The notes: generated from the letters alone by a model not told the origin. Numbered from the stretch's first letter, positions 1 to 5,616 are shown. The stretch is 6,688 nucleotides of DNA from Methanoregula sp. UBA154 (GCA_002502245.1 DAPW01000019.1:1-6688), one strand, 5' to 3'. Translations and numbers: made by a program.

Positions 1-2
1 CG

Positions 3-572
3 GTCGAGATCAATGCACTCTGGGTACGCATCCTGGCGGAGGCGGAGTCAATGGGAATAGAAACACCGGTACCGGCTGAGTCCGCACGAAAAGCATTCAA
101 AACGTTCTGGAATGAAGACCGGAAATGCCTTTTTGACTGTATCGATCCCGGTGATCCGGCCGTACGGCCGAACCAGGTGGTTGCCCTTGCACTCGGTCTG
201 GTTGACCGGGAACAGGCCACCATTGCCCTGAACACTATCAAAACAGAGCTGGTAACTCCCTATGGGCTCCGGAGCCTCTCCCCGCTGGATACACACTACC
301 AGGGTCATTATTCCGGTGACCGGAGTTACCATAACGGGTGTGTATGGCCATGGCTGACCGGCTGGTACGTCCACGCCCTCATAAAAAACGGAACCCGGCG
401 GGATACGATCGCACCTCTGCTCATGCCGATCCTCCACCATCTCAGGGAGGCGGGGATAGGGTATATCTCCGAGATCTTTGATGGAGATCCGCCCTACCTC
501 CCGCGGGGGTGTATCGCCCAGGCATGGAGTGTTGCAGAGATTGCCCGGGCATGCAGAATGGTTTTTCCCTGA
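3..572 (+). CDS. Glycogen debranching enzyme (amylo-alpha-1,6-glucosidase type), C-terminal part
   Basis: An open frame enters from the left edge and ends at TGA 570-572, giving the last 190 residues; the true start lies upstream. The visible part opens with VEINALW, continues with SPLDTHYQGHYSGD and a WPWL motif (about residues 94-117 of the fragment), and ends with SEIFDGDPPYLPRGCIAQAW about 20 residues before the stop. These are hallmark segments of the (alpha/alpha)6-barrel C-terminal domain of GDE_C-type debranching enzymes, which remove alpha-1,6-linked glucose at glycogen branch points in the cytoplasm. Family members are usually around 650-700 residues, so roughly the last quarter is here. 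The acidic residues of the SEIFDGDPP segment lie in the family's active-site region (family knowledge; not provable here). An internal Met at 51 is not the start, because conserved sequence continues upstream of it. The C-terminus looks natural. No oligo-T terminator follows closely. Glycogen storage is a known methanogen trait. Confidence 0.9.
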   Translation, partial: VEINALWVRILAEAESMGIETPVPAESARKAFKTFWNEDRKCLFDCIDPGDPAVRPNQVVALALGLVDREQATIALNTIKTELVTPYGLRSLSPLDTHYQGHYSGDRSYHNGCVWPWLTGWYVHALIKNGTRRDTIAPLLMPILHHLREAGIGYISEIFDGDPPYLPRGCIAQAWSVAEIARACRMVFP

Positions 573-1057
573 CACGGGAAGACACGGAAAAGGAGCTGGT
601 TTTCCTGCATCATTTTGGTTTTCAAAGATACCCTCGCGAGGATCCCCGTGCATCGTTACCACCGGGGGCCGGCGATAGTGGACCAGGAATGACCGCGGTT
701 ACCCGCGGGGCCAGGAGCATCCCTGGTGAAGATTTGTAATCAGCCATTGCGCCGGATGATTCCCAAAGTCCCGACCGATCCGGGCGCAAAGTTCAGGGGA
801 TTACGCCGCCCGGGCTGATCGTATCGATCAACTCCACGGCCATCCGGGCATTGCATGGATCCGGGCTTCCTGCACCATAGTATACTTTCGAGGGAAATCC
901 GGATGGTATCAGGAACCCGGATCGGGCACATTCCCGGTTTACAAGAAAAATATCCTCAGGCCAGCGTGATCTTTTTAAAAAAAAAGTGCTCTGCCGTAAT
1001 CATTGTATCGTGATGAAATCGCTCGCCTGTGCCAGCCCTGCCCCCGGCGGAGTTGGC
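573..1057. other. Gene-less stretch with small hairpins
   Basis: No frame here has both a credible ribosome binding site and a protein-like composition; the short open frames overlap in several phases and look accidental. Visible structure: CCGCGG-TTAC-CCGCGG at 693-708, followed at once by CCAGG-agcatc-CCTGG at 711-726. Two adjacent hairpins 120-150 bases after the debranching enzyme stop could mark the 3' end of its transcript, but no T tract follows them. An A/T block of Ts then As at 972-985 could be a TATA-like promoter for the structured element that begins near 1058, or chance. Confidence 0.5.
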
Positions 1058-1482
1058 GCGAAGGGGGGGCGATTTAATTTCAATGATTTCCCGGGAAAAC
1101 CGATATCTTTCAGACACAATAATGGGGCTTTGAGACCCCCATACCCCCGATTATGACAGGTGCCGCCGCCCCCGGCGGGGCTTCCTGTGCGGCGGATCAC
1201 TATGCTTCATTTCTTCCGGATAGACAGCGTTTCCGGCCACAGCGGGTGAAAAAAACCTTCCTGCCCCGCCGTGCTCCGCGAGGGGCCCTGAGGCGGGTAG
1301 CCATCATAATTCCGGTTGCATCTTCGACTATCTTAAGTCAGGAATCATGACCCGGAAAAACCACAGAAAATTCCCCGGCCGCCGTTCCGAAAAGAAGCCC
1401 TGAAACAGGGATCCCTGATAATCATTGGACCCTTCAACAATTCTCATGTTTCTGGTGTGAACTCATTGTTCATGCCCGTTTC
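1058..1482 (+). repeat. Structured intergenic repeat, copy 1 (long form)
   Basis: First of three copies of a dispersed element. Hairpin I: ATAAT 1119-1123 pairs with ATTAT 1150-1154, enclosing GGGG 1124-1127 and CCCC 1136-1139. Hairpin II: CCGCCGC 1163-1169 with GCGGCGG 1189-1195. Hairpin III: CCCGCC 1265-1270 with GGCGGG 1292-1297, enclosing GCTCC 1273-1277 and GGGGC 1282-1286. Hairpin IV near the 3' end: GGTGTGAAC and GTTCATGCC around 1453-1476. Similarity to copy 3 runs from GCGAAG at 1058 to CCCGTTTC ending at 1482, including the spacer after hairpin III (an ATCATA block near 1302, a GGAAAAA block near 1353). A second GC-rich hairpin clear in copy 3 is degenerate here. No protein frame is shared by the three copies. 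Most likely a structured RNA or an RNA-derived repeat on the + strand (inference); transcription is not shown. Confidence 0.75.
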
Positions 1483-1490
1483 AACAAAGC

Positions 1491-1500
1491 AAAAAAAAAA
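1491..1500 (-). terminator. Oligo-T terminator for the secreted-protein gene
   Basis: Ten consecutive As on the + strand read as T10 on the minus strand, 19 bases after the stop codon of the minus-strand gene ending at 1520. Archaeal RNA polymerase terminates intrinsically at oligo-T tracts without needing a hairpin. The tract also sits 8 bases beyond the end of structured repeat copy 1, so the repeat may have supplied part of the context. Confidence 0.6.
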
Positions 1501-1519
1501 GGAGGAAAAAGAAGGGGAA

Positions 1520-2239
1520 TCAGACGGGAACTACCGACTGTTTTGTAGAAACGATCGCGTCCCCGTTCTCCCACCGGCAGTAGTCGTTCGCTGTTGCGGT
1601 TTCATCGAGGGTGCACGGATAGAACCGTATCTGTAAGAGTTTCAGGTTCGCGTTGTCATAATCCCAGTAGTACTCGAGCAGTTCAGGGATATCGAATACC
1701 CAGGTGTCGGTGTAGGTGGTCTCCTCGGTACAGACACCATCCAGCATCGTGGTGCAGATCGTGACGTCGACATAGAACAGGTTGTTGATGTTCAGGTTCT
1801 GGGGTTTTCCCGTGCTCCTTGAGATATCAACGTACCCGAGCATTTTCAGGGTCTCACCGGTAACGGCATCATCGAAGGTCCCGTTTGCCTGGATATGCGC
1901 GGCGCCGTTGGGTTTACCCAGCGCACGGGCATAGACATTGTAGTGTCCCGGGGCAATGTTGAACTGTGTCTGCCCGTCAAGACCGTTCCGGTCAACAACC
2001 TGGAAGACACCGCCTTCGTCCTGGGTCATGATGATCTTGGTCTTTCCACTCAGTTTCACAAACATCGTGTGACCCATGCTGTCGCCTACTTCCTTGATCT
2101 GATCAGAGGTTTTTACACCGATGATGTTCAGGTTGTAGTGCGCCCCATTGACCTGGAAGGGGCTTACTGCTGACACAGCGGGGAAACAAAATCCCACGAT
2201 GATCAGTAATCCAATAACTATCGATAGTCGAGTTCTCAT
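1520..2239 (-). CDS. Secreted protein of an uncharacterised NLNIIG-motif family
   Basis: A 239-residue protein with a clear Sec signal peptide: basic MRTR, hydrophobic residues 5-20, and a likely cut after AVSA (residues 21-24). It should be exported and lacks a second membrane segment or lipobox, so it may be released or loosely cell-wall bound. Distinct segments are NGAHYNLNIIGV (31-42), GHTMFVKLSGKTKI (56-69), VFQVVDRNGLDG (78-89), VYARALGKPNG (102-112) and, near the end, DIPELLEYYWDYDNANLKLL (183-202). I recall similar segments in unannotated secreted proteins of archaea and some bacteria, but know no function. Four cysteines (162, 170, 209, 221) could form two disulfides outside the cell. 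The ATG start at 2237-2239 is supported by GGAG seven bases upstream and by the position of the signal peptide. It stands alone, with gene-less DNA on both sides. No enzyme motif was recognised. Confidence 0.85.
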   Translation of the reverse strand: MRTRLSIVIGLLIIVGFCFPAVSAVSPFQVNGAHYNLNIIGVKTSDQIKEVGDSMGHTMFVKLSGKTKIIMTQDEGGVFQVVDRNGLDGQTQFNIAPGHYNVYARALGKPNGAAHIQANGTFDDAVTGETLKMLGYVDISRSTGKPQNLNINNLFYVDVTICTTMLDGVCTEETTYTDTWVFDIPELLEYYWDYDNANLKLLQIRFYPCTLDETATANDYCRWENGDAIVSTKQSVVPV

Positions 2240-2246
2240 GTATATT

Positions 2247-2250
2247 CTCC
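2247..2250 (-). promoter_or_regulatory. Ribosome binding site for the secreted-protein gene
   Basis: GGAG on the minus strand lies 7 bases before the ATG at 2239 and fixes this start. Just upstream, GAATCT and AGATTC (about 2261-2284) can form a 6-bp stem in the leader. Confidence 0.6.
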
Positions 2251-2314
2251 ATCCAGGGAATCTTCCTCTTGCGGGAGATTCTCCTATGGCATCACATCAT
2301 CTGACCCTGAGCCC

Positions 2315-2334
2315 TTTTGAATTTTTTTAACCTC
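2315..2334 (-). promoter_or_regulatory. Possible TATA-like box of the secreted-protein gene
   Basis: On the minus strand the sequence reads TTAAAAAAATTCAAAA (2315-2330), the most A/T-rich block upstream of the gene. A transcript starting about 25 bases downstream would have a leader of roughly 60 bases containing the GGAG site. It is a weak match to the archaeal TATA consensus, so this is a candidate only. Confidence 0.3.
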
Positions 2335-2348
2335 AGGTATCGTGCAGC

Positions 2349-2362
2349 TAACCTGCAGGTTA
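2349..2362. promoter_or_regulatory. 14-bp perfect palindrome TAACCTGCAGGTTA, candidate operator
   Basis: A perfect 14-base palindrome lies about 20 bases upstream of the candidate TATA box and 110 bases before the start of the secreted-protein gene. Its left ten bases recur at 3453-3462 upstream of the other minus-strand gene. Size and symmetry suit a dimeric archaeal regulator, but no such regulator is encoded in the window. Confidence 0.35.
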
Positions 2363-2847
2363 TGACGGAAATCCGGTCTTTGTTTTTCCAGTACTGATTC
2401 CCGGCCCGCGGGTCATCCCTCCATCCATATCAGTCATGCTGGTAAGCGTGCCTTTTCACCGGGCGCTGAATCGCATTGTGCTGCTGAAGTTGTCTTTTGT
2501 ACCAGTGTCTGATGTTGCTCCCCTACAGCTGCAGCGGACGGACACCGGAAGAGGGTGATGCGATGGTTGAATACTCATCCGTCCTGGATCCCGTTGGTTC
2601 TTTCGTAGAACCCCGGGGTTATCCATGATAACCCGGGTGATCTGGCGAATTTATCTGCCTTCCGAGCGGTGATCAGGATCTGTGGAGCGCACGACTATTC
2701 TGGCGTGCCACCCGCACACATCCATTCCAAGGTTCCTCAGAAGGAGTTCCGTCATTGAGCATCCCGGGGCTTCTCTCTGAGGAATTATTGCATCATATCC
2801 GGATTTTATGATTTTTTTATTGTCGGGGTCTGAATTTTCTTACTGAA
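2363..2847. other. Gene-less stretch with two strong hairpins
   Basis: No credible coding frame. Two perfect stems are visible. GGGTTATC-CAT-GATAACCC at 2616-2634 has 8 pairs and a 3-base loop. TTCCTCAGA 2733-2741 pairs with TCTGAGGAA 2776-2784 (9 pairs, 34-base loop). A T7 tract at 2812-2818 follows, about 30 bases before structured repeat copy 2. Neither stem belongs to a recognised RNA family that I know. Confidence 0.5.
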
Positions 2848-3118
2848 AGCGTAGTTGATTGCTTTGTGGAAATCATTTCAAAGCAATTTTCCCGGTGAAA
2901 ACCGGATTTTTTCAGACAGAATAATGGGGATTGAGACCCCCCATACCCCCGATTATGATATCTGCCGCCGCCCCCGGCGGGGCGCCCCCGCGGCGGGTCA
3001 ACGACTGCCCCGCCGTGCCTTGGAGGGGCCCTGAGGCGGGGAGTCCTCGTGAAAATTATGATCTTTTTTTTGGATTTTCATTGTTCCGGTCTGAACTCCA
3101 CCGTTTCATACCCGTTTC
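2848..3118 (+). repeat. Structured intergenic repeat, copy 2 (short form)
   Basis: Second copy. A copy-specific first stem is ATTGCTTTG 2858-2866 with CAAAGCAAT 2879-2887. Hairpin I: ATAAT 2921-2925 with ATTAT 2952-2956, enclosing GGGG 2926-2929 and CCCC 2937-2940. Hairpin II: CCGCCGC 2965-2971 with GCGGCGG 2990-2996. Hairpin III: CCCCGCC 3008-3014 with GGCGGGG 3035-3041, enclosing GCCTT 3017-3021 and GGGGC 3025-3029. A T8 tract follows at 3064-3071, and the conserved 3' module with hairpin IV spans 3075-3118. Compared with copies 1 and 3 it lacks the spacer between hairpins II and III and about 120 bases after hairpin III. The GTGAAAATTATGAT block that in copy 3 follows the second GC hairpin here follows hairpin III directly. 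An internal deletion between the two GC hairpins is the simplest explanation. The left boundary is uncertain. Confidence 0.75.
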
Positions 3119-3128
3119 TCCAGAGCCC

Positions 3129-3134
3129 AAAAAA
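3129..3134 (-). terminator. Short oligo-T tract after the small membrane protein gene
   Basis: Six As on the + strand give T6 on the minus strand, 7 bases after the stop at 3142. This is short but typical in position for archaeal termination. As at 1491-1500, it directly adjoins the 3' end of a structured repeat copy. Confidence 0.4.
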
Positions 3135-3141
3135 GAGAATT

Positions 3142-3360
3142 TCATGATTTCTTCGGGGGAATTGCCAGCAGGTCGTCGTGCTCCTCCGGCTCCCGCTTCT
3201 GCATTGACATTCCTATGAAGATCACCACGAACCCGGTGAACATGACGATCCCCAGCAGGATGGTGGTTGTGGTGTTTTTTGGTAATGCATAGGCGAGGAA
3301 GAGGTAGACCGGGACCAGCCCGATTGCAATCATCTTCAATTGAAGCTGGGTAACTTTCAC
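3142..3360 (-). CDS. Small two-helix membrane protein, function unknown
   Basis: A 72-residue protein with two predicted membrane helices: residues 10-27 (MIAIGLVPVYLFLAYALP) and 33-53 (TILLGIVMFTGFVVIFIGMSM), joined by a short KNTTT turn. The C-terminal tail of about 19 residues is highly charged (QKREPEEHDD, then PPKKS). The start is GTG at 3358-3360, supported by GGAGG (within AAAGGAGG) nine bases upstream. A closer ATG upstream is in another frame and soon meets a stop. The helical-hairpin composition, strong ribosome binding site and nearby oligo-T tract argue for a real gene. No family was recognised, and both neighbours are far away and differ in strand or spacing, so context gives no role. 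Confidence 0.75.
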   Translation of the reverse strand: MKVTQLQLKMIAIGLVPVYLFLAYALPKNTTTTILLGIVMFTGFVVIFIGMSMQKREPEEHDDLLAIPPKKS

Positions 3361-3369
3361 GTGTGCATT

Positions 3370-3374
3370 CCTCC
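3370..3374 (-). promoter_or_regulatory. Strong Shine-Dalgarno GGAGG deciding a GTG start
   Basis: AAAGGAGG on the minus strand ends nine bases before the GTG at 3360. It makes GTG the best start for the small membrane protein despite an out-of-frame ATG lying between the two. Confidence 0.65.
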
Positions 3375-3738
3375 TTTTTCTCTCTCCGGAATGTAATAGT
3401 CGTTCGCTTCAGAACCTCATATGCGTATCGCGTGTGCACGGTGTCGTTCTGATAACCTGCAGTACCTGCAGTCCATTCCGCAAAACCCCCTCTTCCGTCA
3501 CCGGTTCCCCGTTTATGGGACGGGGTGCATTCTGATGAACCGGCCTGGCTGAGCCCGGAATTACGAAATTTTTTCCGCGTCATACCGCCCGACCGCATCT
3601 GGGGATGTCCCCGGGGCAGGGGATCCCCCTGTGCCTCCACGAGCGTCAGGGTTATGCTGCATGATTGCACCACCGCCTGATCTTGTGAACATTTTTCTCT
3701 CTGGCGATGACAACCCCTTGCGGTAGTCACTGGTATTC
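3375..3738. other. Intergenic region between divergent genes
   Basis: This lies between the minus-strand membrane protein and the plus-strand lipoprotein, so promoters for both are expected. I see no gene. Visible items are the TAACCTGCAG repeat at 3453-3471 and a GC-rich inverted repeat, GGGGAT 3601-3606 with ATCCCC 3623-3628, around a CCCCGGGG core. No strong TATA box stands out on either strand. Confidence 0.45.
3453..3471. promoter_or_regulatory. TAACCTGCAG plus second CTGCAG, candidate regulator site
   Basis: TAACCTGCAG (3453-3462) is followed at once by TACCTGCAG (3463-3471), so ACCTGCAG is repeated with a 9-base period. The first ten bases match the left part of the palindrome at 2349-2362. 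The site lies 93 bases upstream of the small membrane protein start, a distance similar to that of the palindrome from its gene (110). Confidence 0.3.
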
Positions 3739-3792
3739 AAAGGAGAGCCGCAATGCAACCTCAATCGGCCGAACGGCAGCATCAAAAACAAA

Positions 3793-3803
3793 GGATTAAT
3801 AAA
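3793..3803 (+). promoter_or_regulatory. Possible TATA box for the lipoprotein gene
   Basis: An A/T-rich block with core ATTAATAAAG is centred about 27 bases before the ATG at 3825. Archaeal transcription usually starts about 25 bases after the box, so this would give a leaderless or nearly leaderless message beginning at 3825. It is a weak consensus match. Confidence 0.3.
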
Positions 3804-3824
3804 GATTTCGGGAGAATCACGAGT

Positions 3825-5081
3825 ATGTTCATTTTCAGACGATCGTTTCTTGTTCTCATGCTTCTGTACGCCCTGCTCCTGGGATGCGGGTGTGTCACCG
3901 AACAGCCTGCCGGCAGTGTGCCAACCACCGCGGTTCCTGCGACCAATCCTATCAGTAGCCTGACGTTCTATACGGAGCAGTTGCCGCCGTACAGTTATCT
4001 GGAGAACGGCATTCCCCGGGGCATCTCCGTGGATCTGCTGGAAGCGGTCACGGAAAAGATGGGGGCACCGCTCTCCCCGGGGCAGGTGCACGTCGTCCCC
4101 TGGAACGAGGGCTACCAGGCCGCCCTCACCGGGAAGAATTCGGTCATCTTCTCGACCGCGAAGCTTCCCGAACGGGAGTCTGCCTTCAAATGGGCCGGCC
4201 CGATAGCGTTCGAACGGAAAGTACTCTTTGCCCGGCCGGACCGCGGGATTGTTGTCACGGGCCCGGCGGATCTCAAAGATCTTCGTATCGGCGTGATCAA
4301 GGACGATGTTGTGATGCAGCAGCTCCTTGAGGCCGGGGTCAACGAGAGCCGGCTGGTGCAGGAGACCAATGCCTCGCTCCTTGCAGAGCAGCTCAGGAGC
4401 GGCGGGATCGACCTCTGGGGTATTGTTGAGACCCCGGGCCGCTCTATCAGCAGGCAGGTGACCGGAGACCCTGATGCCTTCGTCGTTGCCTATGCCTTCC
4501 CGACAGCCTCCTCCTATTATGCGTTTTCACGGGATGTGCCGGATGCTACCGTCCAGTCGTTCCAGCAGGCCCTCGATTTCATCAAAACCGACAAGAACGA
4601 GAAGGGTTTCACCGGGTACGAAGGGATCCTCTACAACTACCTGGGGGTCCGCTGCACCCGGACAACTATTACGGATGCAGAGGTGATGAACCTGGTCAAC
4701 ACGACCGCGGCGGCTATCGCACAGAACACCACCGATACGTTCCGGCGGATCAATGCGGAGGAGGCACCCTACCGGGACTCGGTGAACCCGGCCCTGTATG
4801 TCTTTGTCTTTGACACCAACACAACCATCGTGGCCCAGGCAGACAATGTCCGGCAGGTCGGGGTGAATTTCCGGGGGAAGACCGACGTGACCGGCAAAGC
4901 GTTCCGCGATGAGATCGTGAGCGGGGCACTCCGGAACGGGAGCGGATGGGTGGATTACGTATTCAGCAGCCCGACGGAGACCGGCCTGTACTACAAGACC
5001 TCCTATTATCGCGCGGCCACCGGCAGCGATAACCAGGTCTACATCATCGGCAGCGGCATTTATAAGGCCTGCGAGGCCTGA
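3825..5081 (+). CDS. Lipoprotein: SBP_bac_3-like substrate-binding domain plus C-terminal Cache-like domain
   Basis: A 418-residue protein from ATG 3825. It begins with a lipoprotein signal: MFIFRR, a hydrophobic run, then LLLGCGC, where Cys21 (or Cys23) would be lipid-anchored outside the membrane. A Ser/Thr/Pro/Ala linker follows to about residue 42. Residues about 46-270 look like a type-3 periplasmic binding protein (amino-acid or other small-solute class): TEQLPPYSYLENGIPRGISV, then VIFSTAKLPERESAFKWAGP, LKDLRIGVIKDD and SGGIDLWGIVE. Residues about 280-413 resemble a single Cache (sCache) sensor: LYVFVFDTNTTIVAQADN, GSGWVDYVF and a terminal IIGSGIYK. There is no transmembrane, kinase or chemoreceptor output domain, and no permease or ATPase gene nearby. 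It therefore probably binds ligands and passes them to, or reports to, a partner encoded elsewhere (inference). An in-frame ATG at 3753 with AAAGGAG seven bases upstream is an alternative start. It would add 24 polar residues before the signal peptide, which is atypical. Confidence 0.88.
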   Translation: MFIFRRSFLVLMLLYALLLGCGCVTEQPAGSVPTTAVPATNPISSLTFYTEQLPPYSYLENGIPRGISVDLLEAVTEKMGAPLSPGQVHVVPWNEGYQAALTGKNSVIFSTAKLPERESAFKWAGPIAFERKVLFARPDRGIVVTGPADLKDLRIGVIKDDVVMQQLLEAGVNESRLVQETNASLLAEQLRSGGIDLWGIVETPGRSISRQVTGDPDAFVVAYAFPTASSYYAFSRDVPDATVQSFQQALDFIKTDKNEKGFTGYEGILYNYLGVRCTRTTITDAEVMNLVNTTAAAIAQNTTDTFRRINAEEAPYRDSVNPALYVFVFDTNTTIVAQADNVRQVGVNFRGKTDVTGKAFRDEIVSGALRNGSGWVDYVFSSPTETGLYYKTSYYRAATGSDNQVYIIGSGIYKACEA

Positions 5082-5099
5082 TCCTTTCACCGTTTTTTT
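5065..5099 (+). terminator. Hairpin and T7 tract ending the lipoprotein transcript
   Basis: AGGCCT-gcg-AGGCCT at 5065-5079 overlaps the last codons and stop, and T7 at 5093-5099 lies 11 bases after the stop. The oligo-T tract alone would suffice for archaeal termination. The hairpin may help or be incidental. Confidence 0.55.
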
Positions 5100-5204
5100 C
5101 GCTGTCTGGTGCGGATATCATCATTCCCGTTACCCTCCTTTCGCGGAATTTTTGGGAGTATCATCTGGCGGGGATTCGCCCCTGCCCCACGGTGCAATAT
5201 TAGA

Positions 5205-5607
5205 GCGAAGCGGGCGATTTTATCAATTTACCATGATCTCCTTTGAAAATCGGATTCTTCGGGACAGAATAATGAGGGCTCAAGACCTCCACACCCCCGA
5301 TTATGATAGTTGCCGCCGGCCCCGGCGGGGCGCCCCCGCGGCGGATCAGGGACAATAAGCATATCTGAAAAACACGGCACTGCCCCGCCGTGGCTCGGAG
5401 AGCCCCTGAGGCGGGGAGCAATCATAGTTCGGGATCCCTGGGAACATATCTGAATCCGGGTATTCATAATCTGGAAAAATGAAGGCTGGAAAACCCCTCC
5501 CTCCCGCCTTACCCGGGAAATCCCTGAAGCGGGGGGCCTTCGTGAAAATTATGATGTCTTTTTTGATTTTCATCGTGCCGGTGTGAAATCACGTTCATGT
5601 CTGTTTC
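5205..5607 (+). repeat. Structured intergenic repeat, copy 3 (long form)
   Basis: Third copy and the clearest long form. Hairpin I: ATAAT 5269-5273 with ATTAT 5300-5304, enclosing GAGG 5274-5277 and CCTC 5286-5289. Hairpin II: CCGCCG 5313-5318 with CGGCGG 5339-5344. Hairpin III: CCCCGCC 5383-5389 with GGCGGGG 5410-5416, enclosing GGCTC 5392-5396 and GAGCC 5400-5404. A second GC hairpin is CTCCCGC 5501-5507 with GCGGGGG 5529-5535 (one G-T pair). Then come GTGAAAATTATGAT, a T6 tract at 5559-5564 and the 3' module with hairpin IV at 5567-5607. The inner bases of hairpins I and III differ from the other copies but still pair. No conserved reading frame is shared with the other copies. It lies about 125 bases after the lipoprotein gene in the same direction, beyond that gene's T tract. 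Confidence 0.75.
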
Positions 5608-5616
5608 TGCAGACCA

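Noticed and set aside
48..662. Minus-strand open frame of 204 residues
   Set aside because: Lies antisense to the debranching enzyme C-terminus, whose motifs are unmistakable; composition is not protein-like.
1058..1482. Insertion sequence or transposase remnant
   Set aside because: No transposase-like frame in any copy; end complementarity is weak and no target duplication was seen, although a non-autonomous mobile origin is not excluded.
3056..3730. Minus-strand open frame of 224 residues
   Set aside because: Overlaps the small membrane protein in another frame, is rich in Arg, Gly and His and resembles no protein family.
3561..4091. Minus-strand open frame of 176 residues
   Set aside because: Runs into the well-supported lipoprotein gene on the opposite strand; no ribosome binding site or domain.
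4527..5090. Minus-strand open frame of 187 residues
   Set aside because: Mirror of the high-GC lipoprotein coding sequence; a typical antisense shadow.
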